Shown here: piece by piece, positions 34,868 to 49,456 of the stretch
Numbering within the stretch: position 1 is the stretch's first letter
How the letters are laid out: every line of letters starts with the position of its first letter
From: Tamarix chinensis
Taxonomy: Eukaryota > Streptophyta > Magnoliopsida > Caryophyllales > Tamaricaceae
DNA length: 64,000 bases
NCBI GenBank assembly: GCA_030549775.1
Contig: CM060174.1
Coordinates: 19,276,193-19,340,192, forward strand
Reading direction: 5' to 3'
The notes under the pieces: model-generated
Told to the model about the DNA's origin: nothing
The model's input: the letters and a program-made list of their open reading frames with translations, nothing else
Database searches by the model: none
Position numbers and translations under genes: made by a program

Positions 34868-36719
34868 ACTTATAACACCCCCAAAATTCACTACTTAAAA
34901 ATTTTATTTTATTTAAAAATTAGCGGAAGCAAAAAACTGTATATTTTGGGAATGTTACCGCGACACTTAGTACTAGACCAGTTTCCTCCTACCATTCTAG
35001 TATCAAGTGATAAGGCTAAAAGGAACATAACATGATTTACACAAATTCATACTTTTATTTAAATCAAAGTAGTGCATTAAATTCATTACAAGAATAAAGC
35101 CCACTATTAGTGGTTACAAGAATAAAATCATTTTAAACAAGAAAATACAAGGTTGAAAGAGAAACCCTAAAATCATTCCCAGACAATCCTTACACTCTTA
35201 CTCTATGTTAGTTTGAATAGCACCTACAACAAATTGGCAAGGGACACTACCCATTAAATAGGTAAGGGCCCACAAATGGAACCCTTCAGTACTATAGTAC
35301 TAAGTAACCCTTTATACCAAACTAAAATGTAGGTCCCGCATGCAACACATCGTACTTAAATAGAAGTAGAGACAATATCATACGCAAGCATATAAATTAT
35401 CATAGCCATGTAAGAGTAATTACACACATCAATTAATAAGAATTGTACAATTCGAATTCCATTTACTTAACACCCCTAGCATTTACCAACGGTGATAGGT
35501 ACCAAGGCCACACTTATCTCATATCAATAGATCACGAGGATGAATGTAACTCTTTTGGTCTTAATCCATTAATTAAATGTCATTCAATATCATCTCTCAA
35601 ATTATGTCCATGTGAGTGTGGGAACCCCACTATTATGGCCGGTGAACCGGAATACACATCAGAGTAGAGCGCAACTAGCCACTATTATTTGTCGGTGGGC
35701 TGATCTCCGAGGCAAAAGGCTCCTAGCCATTATTATCTCTAGTGGATCGGCCTGGTCCCGATTCACATGTTCTTTCACTTTACATGATTAGTTATTTTCC
35801 ATTTAATTAACACAACAAGTCCATTTATTTAACTCGAGGGGGAGATCAAGAATCTAGAGACGCAAAGGTACACTAGTCATACCAGCGCATACAAGCAACA
35901 CAGTACCCTTCAACCATCAACCTAGGAATGCAAAGGTACCTTGGTCACACTAGTGCACGAGGACACATGGTACCCTACTGACAAGGAGACCTAATCCATA
36001 ATTATGCATACCCCTTAAATAGGTCCATAGAGCTAGATAGAGTAGGATGTAGAGCCTAACTAGGGCACTAAGGCACACCAACAAATATCAAAATAATCAT
36101 GGGCTAAACCGCGTCTTTAGGGTAGCTACCCCTAAAGAACCACCATTCCCAATCTTGAGATCTTCCACTTAAAATATTAGTATCTTAATTAAAGTGACCA
36201 CAAGAAACACATCAACCACATATTTAATCATTCCCAATTGTTTTTGTTATCATTAAGTAATCCCTTTTCATATGGTTATCCTTGTTAACTTAAATAAACC
36301 ACTAAGGCCATCCTTATATCATCCATTTACATTTCAAAATTTGTTCCCATTTATTCATATGCCATAAAGGGTTATCATATCCTAATCATAATACGGTCTT
36401 AGAGTCTCGTAGTCTACGATGTACCACGAAACACTTAACCCTAACATTTCCTTCTATCACATCCAACAGACATTACCATGCATAATTAATGATTAAGGCA
36501 CCTCTTGCATGAATATGAGATAAACGCCATATCTTACCTTTAATTATCCATCCAACTCTATGTTATGCCATGTTCTTATTATACTCACTAATTTATCAAA
36601 TATCCTTATCTTATTATTCAATATTACTTATGTCTTATTATGGAGACTTAATTAATCCATTGACATGTTATATGTAAGCTACCGATTGACCCCCATCATC
36701 CTTACAAAATAACTAAAAT

Positions 36720-37620
36720 ACTCGTTGTTTCAAAGTTATCAAGTCATCCCTTTTTATTTGCCAAATTACCATATTACCCTTCATGTTTGTGTAATTACCA
36801 AAATATCCCTTGTATTTGTGAGATTACCAAATTATCCTCCATACTTATTAAATCACCAACTTCAGTCCTCATACTTGTTGAGTTACCAAATTACCCTTCT
36901 AATTGGTTAAATTACCGAACTACCCTTTATACTTGTTGAAATTACCAAAGTGCCCCTTAAGTTTATTAAATTACCAAATTCCCCCTTTTGTCAAATAATT
37001 TACCAAATTTCCCTTCACACCTATCAAAATAACGGAATTAACCTTTTGTTAGTTAAATTACCAAATAACCCTTCATACTTATTAGAATTACTAATTTGCC
37101 TTTTTGGTTAGTCAAATTACCAAATAGCCCTTCTTACTTATTAAAATTACCAAATCACCCTTCTTACTCATTATAATAACCAAATTATCCTTCGTACTTA
37201 TTAAAATTACCAAATTTTCCTTCTTACTCATTATAATTACCAAATTTCCCAATTGGTTAGTCAAATTACCAAAAAAACCTTCTTACTTTATTAAATGATC
37301 ATTTTATCCCTTTTACTCACAAAATTACCAAAATACCCTTACTTCATGCCCAATTACCACAATACCCTTCTTCTATATTAAATTAGCACTTTGTCCCTTC
37401 TTCTCACAAAATCACCAAAATACCCTTCTCCTTTAATTAATTTACCAAATTACCTTCTCACTCACAAAAATTACCAAGTTATCCCCTTTTTCATGTAAAA
37501 TTACTATAATGCCTTTCTTACTTACTAGTTTACCATTTTATCCCCTTTACTCTTATAAATTACCATTTCGCTCTTATCATACCAAGTTTACTAAAATACC
37601 CTTACCATATAAGATATTAA
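36720..37620 (-). repeat. LTR minisatellite (B copy)
   Basis: About thirty irregular units of 28-35 bp with AAATTACCAAATTACCCTTC and CTTACTTATTA on the plus strand. Unlike D and E no higher-order period stands out, although a ~60-bp alternation appears near 37,090-37,260. Confidence 0.85.
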
Positions 37621-38219
37621 TATCTGTGGTTTATGTACCTCATCTAACAACACCAACTATTATTATTTATCATTAATACTTATTAGCACCTACCACATAT
37701 ATTTATTTAGGTCACACCTTTTGCACAAGAAAAATTACCAAAATGCCCCTAGGGCTCATATTAATATTATCTATACAACAAATGGCCACATTAGCTTATC
37801 ATGTCATACATATGTATTTAACATTATTAGTAACAATAACGCTCCTTCCTTAAACATTACTACTACAAATGATACAAAAATTAACATGTTTTTCTTTTCA
37901 ACAACCAACATATGCTACAAGTCATAATACACTTAACATTACACAACATGCTCATAATCATATCAAAAACCCTAATGTGCTAGCATACGTATATCCACAC
38001 ATTTTAGTAGGGTATAATGGTTACCTTATTTCTAACAATAATTAAACCTTACCAATACCCCAATTATAGGTTTGATCTTTGATTAGTAAAATCAATACCT
38101 AAAAATAATATAAAAAATTAGTATAATAGAAGTAGAAAATCAAAGAATATAGTAGATACTATACCAACTATTTTTATACCTTAAATTTTTACCAACTTTG
38201 GCTCAAATAGATGCAGGAC

Positions 38220-39490
38220 TCACGTTGTATGCATCAAACAAGGTCAAAGGGGGAGGATGGAAGAAGGAGATGGGATGGTTTGGGTGAGGGTTTTGAGGCT
38301 CCGGTGAGGGCTTGTGGGGGGGGGAGTGAGGGTAGTGGCTGGATGTAGGGAGAGAGTAGGGTTGTAGGCGGTGGTTGGGGGTCGATGATTGGTAGCTCAG
38401 GGCGATGGAGGCAGTGGCTATAGGGCACGAAAAATGGAGCAAAGGATGGACAGAGGAAAAGAAGGAAGGAAAAGGAAGAGGAGAAGGGAGGGCTATAGGG
38501 GAAATTTTGGCCAATGGGAGGAAGGGTGGTGGTAGGGGAGGTTATAGGGGGTAGAGTGGTGGTTGTGGAGGTGGAAAAATAGGCAGAATGGAAGTGCATG
38601 ATGGTGGTGTAGGGTGGAGGCCGAGAAGGGGGCAAGAAAAAGAAGGGAGGGGAAAGGGGTTGTAGGGGCATGTGGTGGCGGCTTGGTGGTGTAGGGAGGT
38701 AGTAGGGGTGCTAGGGGATGGTTGTGGTGGTTGGTTGGGTGGCAGCAATGGTCGTTGGAGGTGGAAAAGTAAAAATAGGGGAGGAGGAGAGGGGAAGAAA
38801 GGAGAAAGAGGGGAGGTATGCAGGAAAAGGAGGCTTGATCCAGGAAGAAAATGATGAGAAGAGAAGAAGAAAAGGAAAACGGAGAGGAGGGGAAGTAGGG
38901 GGACTGGGTTACATGGTGGTAGGGGGAAGGCTGCAGGTTGATGGGTGTAGGGTGGTAGGGAGAAGGAAGGAAGAAAAGGAAAGAAGAGGCCACACGAGGG
39001 GGTGTAGGGGTGTGTATGGCCCAGAAATAGAAGGAAAAGGATAGAGAGAGAGAGGGAGAGAAAGTAGGGTTGTAGGGGAGGCAAGTGGTTGCAAGTGACC
39101 AGTTACAGGCGTGGTATTGTTGTCGAAGAAGGAAGGGGAAGGAAGAAGAAAGAAGAAGGGGGATGTAGGCCGGTCGGGCGAGGAAATGAAAGAACAGAGA
39201 GTGGGTTGGCCTTGCGCGTAAGGGAGAGGAAAAAAAAAGGAGAGGCTGGACTGGCCCAAACGAGGGAGAAATGAAGGAAAAAAAAAGGAAGAGGGAGATG
39301 GGCTAGACAGGCGGTGATGTAGGGAGAGGAAAGGCGAAGAGAAAGAAGAAAGCAATGGCCCAACAGGCGAGGAGGGGCGACGCAAGCCGACCGGCCCAAA
39401 GGAAGAAGAGGAAAAGGAAAAAGGAGGAAAAGAAAAGGAAAGAAAAAGGAAAAAGAAAAAGGAAAAAAAGGAAAAAAGGGGAAATAATTG
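38220..39490 (-). repeat. polypurine tract of the B 5' LTR (plus-strand purine-rich)
   Basis: About 1.25 kb dominated by A and G on the plus strand, equivalent to the pyrimidine tract of G. It lacks the microsatellite expansions seen in G and E. Confidence 0.85.
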
Positions 39491-41919
39491 TAAAATAATT
39501 TTTGAAATAAAGGTATTTAATTATTCAGATAGATAAATGAATTTAATAATTTAATTTATTAAAATTTAATATACTAGTTTAAGAGGGTAATTTTAGTAAA
39601 ATATGGGTTTTGAGAATTATTTAAATAAAATGAGTATGATAAAATAAAATAAAAATTATTTTAATTTATTAAGCATTCATATCCATTTTTATACACCTAA
39701 AAATCCACATAAGAATTGAATTATCCCAAATGAGGGTTATTTATTAAATTTTTAGGTTTTAAATTTTTTTGGGGTATTACATGGCCTCTTAGTCCCAATA
39801 AGCACATTCTTCACCTCCCAAATCTTTCATAAAGCATAAGCCCTCTCATACACTGTGAGTAAATTAGTCATGATCTCACCTCCAAACACCTCTTGAGTGC
39901 GTAGATCCAAACCTTAATCAAATTGACGACCAACCATCTCCTCATTGTCAGTTATCTCTGGTAAAGAAGTAAAAAGCTCAGAGAACTTGTTGAAGTAATC
40001 CTTGATAGGCATGTTACCGTAATAGAGGATATAAAACCGACATACTTTGCATGACACATGTATAAAGGGTATTATCATGCTCTCAAAGTTGCCAAAAATC
40101 CTTCCCAAGTGTCTACCGACTCAACAACTCAAAGATAATATCTTTTCCACCATTCATCTACCTTTTCTCATAGGTAGAATGTATCAACATCTTTCTTCTT
40201 TCCATCTGGGCAATAAAAAGCCTTAAAGATCTTCTCTAGCTCCCTAATTAACCTTTCCAAAGTTTCAAATCCTCGACTACGTTAAACACAAGTGGGTGAT
40301 AAAACCCGACCTATCTAAGCTAGTTCTTAGCCTGAACAGGTGCCGAAGATTGCGATTGAGGTTGCGACTATGGCCACGGTGTAATACCCCATTTCATAAA
40401 CCCCTAATTATAACCAATAATTGCGTGTATTGGTTGTAATAACTATTTTAAAATATTTGGTAATAAATATATTGTTAATATGTGTATTGTTAGTATGAAT
40501 TATTAGACATAAAATTTAATTAGGTTAAATTTTTCTAGAGAATGCATATTAAATTTTATAAACCTAGGATGGGTTGTAACCTGTATCTGATTTGTCAAGT
40601 AAACCATAATTTCGGTAACCTGAATATTTCTTCTTGATTCTTCACCTAGATAGATTACCCTAGCCTGCTAGACTTCCTTAACATTTCCTCCTTTCCTTTC
40701 CCGCACGCTTTCCCTACTCATGCGTGCTATTAACCTATGGCATGCCTGCACCATACCTCCCTCTTCCCATGTTTTCCTCTCCCTATTTTTGTCCACATCT
40801 CTTTACATGCCATCATCTTCTTAACCTTTGCACCACTCCCTTTTTTGTCGTGTTTAAACCCTAGCAATCTACATTTCTCCTCTTTCTCCCAAACACCCTC
40901 ACATAAAAAAACCCATTGTTTGGCATTATCATCACTGCGTTTCATCACCATTTTAGCTAGCAACATATACCACCTAGGGATCCTTTCCCCTATCTCTAGC
41001 CATTTATGCCAAATCCTCACCTTCGGCAACTCCTATCAAAACCCCCCAACACAATCACACAACCTCACCTAATTAAACCCATCTCCCTTGTCCAAAATTC
41101 TAATCTCTTTAGCTTCACCCATTCCCACTAAAACCACAAAAACACCACTAATCATCCCTAATTTTCCACCCCTTCTCTTTTAGCCAAAAAACCCTAAATC
41201 TCCACCCTTTTTCCGTAGGCCAACTTTGTCGACCCCCTCCTTTCCTGCACCATCTTCCACCGAAGTCTCTCCCTCCATCTTTGATTCTTTTATGCCATAT
41301 TTTCCTCCCCACATTGCTACAGACTTCTCCTTTATAGCCCTTCCTAGAATTTAGCCATTTTATCCATTCCCACCCCTATTAATTCTCAACCTCACCATTA
41401 CTTCTCTCCCTGTCTTAGCAACTTCCACTTGTCCCCCCCTTTGTTTCATGGGTTGATTTGCTTCCTTGTTTAGTCAAACAGTTGTTCATTAATTTGTTTT
41501 AGTTAATTTAATTATTGTGGTGCTATATTAAATTATAATATATGTATTATTGAGTGTTAATTTCCTAGGTAATTCTTGAGGGATTTTAGAGAAGGTAGTT
41601 TTTGTGCTTTTTTTTACGAACTTAGATTAGATAAATCCTATCACTCATAAGACAATAGAATTTATATGCAAGCATGATAGGGTTTTTTTAGACCTAGAAA
41701 CATGCTTGGGTTTTATCTTTCCCAAGTATTATGGCATGCATAATAAAATGGTAACATGTTAAATGGATGATACGTATAATAGTTGAAAGCTAGGCTTTAT
41801 GTATGGTAATATGTTATATAATTTATGTTTCCATTTCTAGGGTTTTGTTAGGATTTTAATTCTTATCATGATATGATCTAAGTTCCATGGTAAATGCATC
41901 ATGATTGCTAATGTATGAT

Positions 41920-44900
41920 TGTACCACCCCAAAATTTACTACCGACAGTTTTTATTTTATTTAAAAATTAGCGGAAGCAAAATTTATAAATTTTGGGGGT
42001 GTTACCACCACACTTAGTACCAGACCAGTTTCCTCCTACCCTTTCAGTACCAAGTGCTAAGGCTAAAAAGGAACATAACACGATTTACACAAATTCAGAC
42101 TTTTATTTAAATCAGAGTTGTGAGAATAAAATCAATTTGAACAAGGAAATAAATGGTTAAAAGAGAGACCGTGAAATCATTTCCGGACAATCCTTACGCT
42201 CTTATCCGATATTAGCTTGAATAGCACCTGCAAGGGACACTACCCATTGAATAGGTAGGGGCCAACAAATGGAACCCTTTAGTATTATGGTACTGAATAA
42301 CCCTTTATACCAAACCAAAAGGTATGGCCCACATGAAACACATAATACATAACGATGTAAACATGATAACATACACGAGCACAGGGATTCCATAAGCATC
42401 TTAAGAGCTAATACATAGTGCAACACCTCATATGATAAGAAATGCATAGCACAAGGCCCATTCACTTAGCAATGCCATCACATACCAAGACGCACCAAGG
42501 ATAAACTTATGCCACATCAATAGATCATACACGTTAAGTCAATGCCTTTGGTCGTAAGCCATTAGTTAAACATTATTTAACATCATCTCTCAAATTATAG
42601 CCATTAGTCTAGTCTAGGCACGACTCAATAATCTTTCAATTTAAGTATTTAATATCATACCCGTATCTTATTCCACACGCAACCCTAACTAAACATGCAT
42701 GACCCACTAAACTTACTATTCTCATCCTTTATCCCAGCTCTCCTAAAAAGCCTTGTACCATATCTTGGGACCTTTACTCTCCCTAGGAATTCCAAAACTT
42801 CTTCCTCGCCTTTCCCTAACTCATAAAGAAACCCTAAACTCCTATGCATGTGGATCAAGGCCCACTCCCCATAACTTTGTTTCGACTCACCATCGCCCTC
42901 TAGAGTTCCCTTAGAAACCCTAATCTGGCCTATGTGGCATAAGTTCTTCCTATCCTACCTAGCCTATGCTCTTCTTTACTTCCAATACCACAACTCTACT
43001 CGAACCCCACCCAACATCACAACCTCACTTCTCATCCTTCACATGTAATCATGAAAACCCTAGTTAAGTCCCCCATGCACACTCCTACCAACCCATGTAT
43101 TATTTTTCACTCATGGATTCCGAACATCTAAAATACTCTTCTCTCACCTTTCTTACCCATTAAGTCACATTTTCCTACATAAGAGTTAACCTCCATGCAA
43201 ATATTTATCATCTGATGCAAAGCCTTTCACTTTCCAAGAAAGATCTATTCCTACCCCCATTTTATTCATACAATCCTTGTATTTTTCCACCCATAAGTCA
43301 TAAGATACTTAAGTTTTTCTCATTTCCTTTTTCCACTCCATTTCTTCACTTCTTTTAGCTCCCCACAACTTCACCATCCTTCTAAGGACTCCTAGCATGC
43401 ATGTCATATAAGGCAACTATACTTAAGGTATAGTGCGAAACACAAGTCATGTCACCATATTAAATATGTTATAGCACATATATAGCTTGCCTTGGTTCCA
43501 CACTTAGCAAGTTGTGCTATAAGCATATAACCATAACCACATGGGATACCAGAACATAACCAAGCAAACATAACACATAATCTGGCCTTAATCACATCCT
43601 TACAACTACTACTAAAATAGCCCTTTTTGTAGAGTTACCAAGTTACCCCTTTTTATTTGCCAAATTACCACATTACCCTTCATGTTTGCATAATTACCAC
43701 AATACCCCTGACATTTGTTAGATTACCAAATTACCCTCCATACTTATTAAATCTCAAACTTTACCCCTCATACTTTTTGAATTATCAACTTACCCTTCCA
43801 ATTGAATAAATTACTAAACTGCCCTTTATACTTTTTAAAATTCCCAAATTGCCCTTTTGGTTGGTTAAATTATCAAATTGTCATTCATACTTATTAGAAT
43901 TACCAAATTACTCTTTTGGTTGGTTAAATTACCAAATTGTCCTTCATACTTATTAGAATTACCAAATTGCGCTTTTGGTTGGTTAAATTACCAAATTGTC
44001 CTTCATAATTATTAGAATTACCAAATTACCCTTTTGGTTGGTTAAATTACCAAATTTTCATTTATACTTATTAGAACTACCAAATTACCCTTTTGGTTGG
44101 TTAAATTTACCAATTTACCTTTCATACTTATTAGAATTACCAAATTACCCCTTTGGTTGGTTAAATTACCAAATTTCCCTTCATACTCATTAGAATTACC
44201 AAATTACCCTTTTTGTTGTTAAATTACCAAATTATCCCCTTTTCCATATAAAATTACTAAAATGGCCTCCTTACTTATTAAACCATCATATTACCCCTTA
44301 TTCATATAAGTTACCAATTTGCCCATATTATGCCAAACTTACTAAAATATCCTTACCACATAAAACATTACCATTTAGGGTTCATATACATCATCTAATA
44401 CCACCAACTATTATTATGTATTTTTAATACTCATTAACACCCACCATATATATTTACTTATTTAGGCCACACCCTTTTGCACAAGGAAAATTACTAGAAT
44501 TCCCCTAGGGCTTATATTAACATTATCTGTGGCCACATTAATGTATCATGTCATATATAAGCATTTAACATTCTCTTTAACCATAAGGCTCCTTCCTTAA
44601 ACATTATTTCTACACATGACACATAAGTTAACATTCTTTTCTTTTCAATAACCAACATATGTCACTAATTACATTATACTTAACAACATACATCATGCAT
44701 ATTAACATATTAAAAACCCTAATGTGCTAGTATACACATATCCACACATTTTAGTAGGGTATAAGAGTTACCTTATTTCCAGCAATAATTAAACCTTACC
44801 GGTACCCCATTTAAGTTTTGAGCTTTGATTAGTAAAAATCAATACCTAAAAATAATATCAAATTTTAGCATATTAGAGGTAGGAAATCAAAAGAATAAAT

Positions 44901-46505
44901 TCTTATCCAAAGCTTAATTAATTACATAGTAATATTAACTATTGTTATACCTCAAAATTAACCTAAAATGCTAAAAATAAAAAGGTAGGGTTCACCCTAC
45001 ATGAGCAGCGTGAGTTGCATGCATTAAATTTTAGAATGAAGGGGGTTGAAGAGGAGAAGTGAGGAGAAGGGAAAGGGTTGGTTTGATTAAGAGTTTTGGG
45101 GTTGGGTTGAGAGCTTGTGGAGGGGAGTGAGGTTGGTGGCTAAATATAGGGAGGGAGTAGGGGTGTATGTGGTGATCGAGCGTCAAAGGTTAGTGGCTTA
45201 GGACGGTGGAGCTGGTGGCTATAGGGCTAGGAAAGGTGGATGCAAGGGTGGAAAAGGAGAAGAACGAAAGGAAAAGAAAAGGAGAAAGGATGGCTATAGG
45301 GGGAAATTTTGGCCAAAAGGAGGAAGGGTGGTGGTAGAGAGGTTCCAAGGAGTGGATTAGTGGCTGTGGAGGTGGAAAAAGATGGAGGAAGGTGACGTAC
45401 AGTGGTGGTGTAGGGAGGAGGCCAAGAAGGAGGGGAAAGAAAAAGAAAAGAGAAGGAAGGTGGCTGTAGGGGCAAGTGAGGATGATGGGGAGGTGTAGGG
45501 AGGTTGAAGGGGGTGTCAGAGAGGCAATTGTGGTGGTAGGTTGGGTGGAAGTAACGACAGTGGAGGGTGGCGAAGCAAAAACGGGGAGGAGGAGAAGAGG
45601 AGAAGAAGGGGGAGAAAGAAGGGCTCTATAAGGGGATAAAGAAGGGGCTCAAAGGAAGAAAATAGGTAGGGAGAAGAATAAAAAGAAGAGGGAGAGGAGG
45701 GAAATTAAGGGCACCGGGTTAGGTGGTGGTAGGGAGAAGGAGAGGGAACGCAAGGGGTGTAAGGGTGTGTTTTGTCCGAAAATGGAAGGAAAGGGATGGG
45801 GGAGAGAGTAGGGCTGTAGGGGGAGGCAAGGGTTGTAGGCAGCTAGTTATAGGCTATGGAGGATAGTCAAAGGAGGAAGGAGAAAGGAAGAAGAAGGGAG
45901 GAAGAAATGTAGGCCGGTCAGACGAGGAAAAGAAAGAAGAGAGAGTCGGTCGGCCCTGTGCACACGAGGGAGAGGGAAAGGAGGGAAAAGGTGGGTTGGC
46001 TCAATCGGAGAGGAAGAAAGGAAAAGAAAAAGAAAGGGGAGATAGGCTAGGGCAATGACAGAAGGGGGATGGAAAACAGAAGAAAAGGGGTCACGGCCTA
46101 ACATGGGGAAGGCGGGTCGGGTGCCCCAAAGGAGAAGAAAAGGAAAAAGGAGGAAAGAAAAGGAAGAAAAAGGAAATAGGGGGAAAATAAAATAAAAATA
46201 ATTTTCAGAATAATGGTATTTAATATTTTTTAAGAGAAAATTTAATTTAATAATTTAATCAATGAAAATTTAATATATTAGTTTAAGAGGGTAATTTTAG
46301 GAAAATAAAGGTTTAGAAAATTATTTAAATAAAATAAGTATGATAAAAATAACAAAATATTTATTTTAATTTATTAAATATTCATATTCAATTTTATATA
46401 CTCAAAAATCTATAAAATAATTAAATTAAATAAATTTAAAAATTAATTTATCCTAAATAAGGGTTATTTACTAAATTTAAGGTTTTAAATATTTTTGTTA
46501 TTACA
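41920..46505 (-). mobile_element. solo LTR D (4586 bp), B family, inside C
   Basis: Identical ATGAT flanks at 41915-41919 and 46506-46510. It begins TGTACCACCCC and ends GTTATTACA on the plus strand, with the B-family terminal block (CACACTTAGTACCAGACC), minisatellite and purine tract (45,030-46,190). No interior region or second LTR is present. Confidence 0.9.
43620..44350 (-). repeat. LTR minisatellite with 59-bp higher-order repeat (D copy)
   Basis: GGTTGGTTAAATT recurs at 43859, 43918, 43977, 44036, 44095 and 44155, so the period is 59-60 bp. Each period consists of two ~30-bp half units: TTGGTTAAATTACCAAATT and ATTAGAATTACCAAATTACC. Confidence 0.9.
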
Positions 46506-49456
46506 ATGATATTTAGGGTTACGATGATTTGCATGGGAGCATATACTCTTGATTAGGGTTAGTTTATGATAAATTCTATTCGCATGACCTAGGGTTAGAG
46601 ATATTACCTTACCTATACTATGATGATAATTTTTCTATTTAAATGATGTTTTATGCTTTAAATATGTATGTACATGCTGTATAGAATATGTGATATGTGA
46701 GAGTTGAATGATTAGGTTTTCATGGTCGCAACCTACTAAATGCATGAAAAGTAATAAAAAAAAGTTAATCGCCAAAATGTAAATATTGTCTACATGAATG
46801 TGGAATATTGCCTTTTTGCCTGCTCATGAAAAATCTCTCATAATGATAATGTTTGGTATGGAAATGAATAAAATGGTGAAACTAGGGTTTTGAAGGGTAT
46901 TTTAGTAATTTTAACCTAAAGTTCTTTTACGAATAATTGGATGCTAAGATGGCCTTAGAATTTTGATAGGTTGACGTTAGCATTGAATTGTTTAGCATGG
47001 ACTAATGACCTTAAGGTTAACCTTAATAATTGGATATAAAAGGAAAAATAGTTAAGTACAAAAATGAAAATGGAAAAATGATTACAAGATCTCTGTGATC
47101 ACCTCTTATAATACTAATACTTAAAGTGAAAGGCCTCTAGTTGGGAATGATTTGGTCTTTGGGATTAGCTACCCTAGAGGTGAGGTGTTAGCCCTCATTT
47201 TGTTTTTCGTTCTCTAGTGTGTTGTTGTACCCCTAGTAAGGCCCTATTCTCCTCTATAGGTGACCTACAACACCTATAGGAGGTATCGATACTTAAAGGA
47301 TAAGCGATCAAATTTGGAGGATACTACGTAGCCTCTGTGTGTGGGTATGACCAGGCGTATTGCTATGTCCCAAGGTTTGAGGTAAGGGTATTATGTCACT
47401 TTCAGGTACCAATATGATTGGGTATACCTCAGTATCCCTAGGTTGATTGTATCTCCCTTAAGTAAGTAAAAAATGGAAGTATCTATTATATAAGAAAATT
47501 AATAGAAATGATTTGTTGGTTCGGTAGTTTTCTTAGTGCTCTACCATAGTGTTCAAAATATATTTAACTAATCAGATATGTCTATTATACCTTAAATTGA
47601 TGAGAATTTAACTAGCATGTTTACTATTGAGCTTAAGATTGGATGTTTATATATGTTATTCCATGAATATTGTTTGTGTTTATGGTCATGCTTTGTGCTC
47701 AAGTATGCTTTTTAGATTTTGTGTGACTATGTGAAATATGGGTATGTTGCCTCTTGTAAGATATTATGATTTATTTAGTATGAGGAATTCATACTAATAC
47801 TACTTTTATATATGATTATGTGAGGGTCATGGAGTGTCATAAAGCATATAATAGCAGGAAGGATAAGTGGAGCCCTTGTGAAGAGGTACTTTTTTTTATA
47901 GAGTGGGCCTTTGGGTCTAAGAGTTAGGACAAACCAATATCATACCTATAAGTGCTAGTTTTTTTTCGTTATGATAAGTTTTTCTCTAGACTTTTATGTC
48001 CCTTAATGTATGTTGGTTATCTTATTCTACTGATAATGTTTATCTGTAATTATTACTTATGTATGGTATTCTATTTCCATTAACATACATTGGTCATGGT
48101 TTGTTTTAGCCTTAGCACTTGAAATAAGAAAGGTAAAGGAACTGGACTTATGTAAGTGTGGTGGTAATGCCCAAAAATTTGGTAATTAACGCTTCCACAA
48201 AATAAAAATTTTAAGTAAGTATATGAGGGATGTTACATGCAGCTCTACCACTCTCTTAGCTACTATGATAATGAACTCCTCCATATGCTCAAGGTCAAAT
48301 TTTGAGCTATAGTACTAAAGTAAATAAAGTAATAGGGTTACAACCCTAACAAACAAAATCAAAATCCATGTATAAGAAGGCTAAGCACCCCATATCATTC
48401 AAAGGCTAACAATAACACTAGCATCTATCACAAAATTTGCACAACTTCAAACACACAAGTTAAAAGGAAGCTCTGACATTCATAATAGATGGTCATATAA
48501 CATTCGTGATTACAACATTGCAACAATAGAAATTAAAGATCCAACTAGCAAAAAAACCTTAATCTACTATGTTTACGCATACCACAAGGATAGATCACTA
48601 CCATATTAAGCATCTACCTAACATCAACCCTAAGCATGGAATGCCTAAAAAAACCTTGAAACCTTTCCCAAACCAATCATCGACATCAAAACCCTAAAGG
48701 CTTAAATCCATAGCAGCATCAAATGCCCAACTATCATGGATCACCCTCTAGAACCATTCCTCATGTAGTATCATGTGCTCTCTCTCTTTCTCTAAATCAT
48801 AAGAAGGCTCATCCACTTCATCTGTATTGCTCAAATATTTTGAGGTAGTACTCAGTGGTAGTCCCATCCTAGCTTTCCTCACATCTTCGGCTATGATCAA
48901 CTCTCTCGCTAGTTGATTATAATGAAGTAGGAAATGTTCACCCTCCATAAACCTAGGATGCGGAACAGTCATCACAAACAAGTCCCTATACACTTCCCTT
49001 ATCATAATCCATGGCTATACTAAAAGGAGGGTCCTCAAAAAGTGATTAACATATAAGGCCCAATGTAGTGGTCAACATCCACCATATGGTCCAACTCATC
49101 TGCAAGCCACCTTATGTGGACTATGATATCACCATTGGGGATCATCCTAAGGCACGATATGGGTAGGCTCCTAAAGACATTCTAAGGAATTCTATAAGCC
49201 ACAAAAACTCAACTTAGATTCATCAACCAATCCATTTCCCAACAAAATAACTTTCTCCAACCTTAGATCAAGATCAAGATCATTTCCCTATATACCAAAG
49301 TTAATCAACAAACACCCTAGGAGTATAACTCCAAATAACAAGACAAATATAAAGATAAATTCTGACTCACAATCCTCAAAAGGATAAACTAGGTTTCAAA
49401 ACATTATAAGAAATGGAAACTTTTGAAAAAATGAAGAGAGGATTTCAAAACAAAAA

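Larger units (their letters stand above)
32535..39781 (-). mobile_element. element B: gag-only LTR retrotransposon inside element A
   Basis: The flanks are TGGTC (32530-32534) and TGGCC (39782-39786), four of five alike. It contains a shortened 3' LTR, polypurine tract, gag, primer site and a full 5' LTR; the interior is 1574 bp (33,297-34,870). The only coding similarity is gag. It interrupts the gag of A. Confidence 0.88.
34871..39781 (-). repeat. 5' LTR of element B (4911 bp, full length)
   Basis: On the plus strand it begins TATAACACCCCC (family TGTAACACCCC) and ends GGGGTATTACA before the target duplication. Seen along the plus strand it holds the GTGCTAAGGCTAAAAGG terminal block, degenerate 61-bp units with CCACTATTAT (35,620-35,770), the minisatellite (36,720-37,620), a purine tract (38,220-39,490) and the AT-rich start. 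The long serine/proline frames on the minus strand at 38,200-39,400 are translations of the tract. Confidence 0.85.
40380..48237 (+). mobile_element. solo LTR C (3267 bp net) inside the gag of element A
   Basis: It starts TGTAATACCCCATTTC and ends GAGGGATGTTACA. Its start (CCCCTAATTATAACCAATAATT) and end (GGTAATTAACGCTTCCAC) match LTR A in the opposite orientation. It separates the N-terminal and core parts of the A gag. Flanks are CACGG and TGCAG, which agree at two of five bases; all three differences are transitions, so the duplication is unproven. It is itself split by solo LTR D. Confidence 0.8.
31906..48284 (-). pseudogene. element A gag, in three pieces
   Basis: The start is a minus-strand ATG at 48284 (MEEFIIIVAKRVVEL), cut by LTR C at 48238/40379. 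The middle piece (40,379-39,787) continues SQPQSQSSAPVQAKN, then LIRELEKIFKAFYC, KVDEWWKR, WEGFLATLRA and YGNMPIKDYFNKFSEL, the Ty3-type retrotrans_gag fold. It is then cut by element B. The last piece (below 32,534) carries an intact zinc knuckle CWNCGNMVHRGFEC at 32,297-32,338. Several in-frame stops and frameshifts disable it. The three pieces join in order when B and C are ignored, which independently supports the nesting model. The open frame at 48,748-49,005 (minus) lies in A's 5' leader and matches no family I know. Confidence 0.8.

Noticed and set aside
38203..39399. Several overlapping Ser/Pro/Phe-rich minus-strand frames of 98-180 residues
   Set aside because: They are translations of the purine tract of LTR B, with no start context or family similarity.
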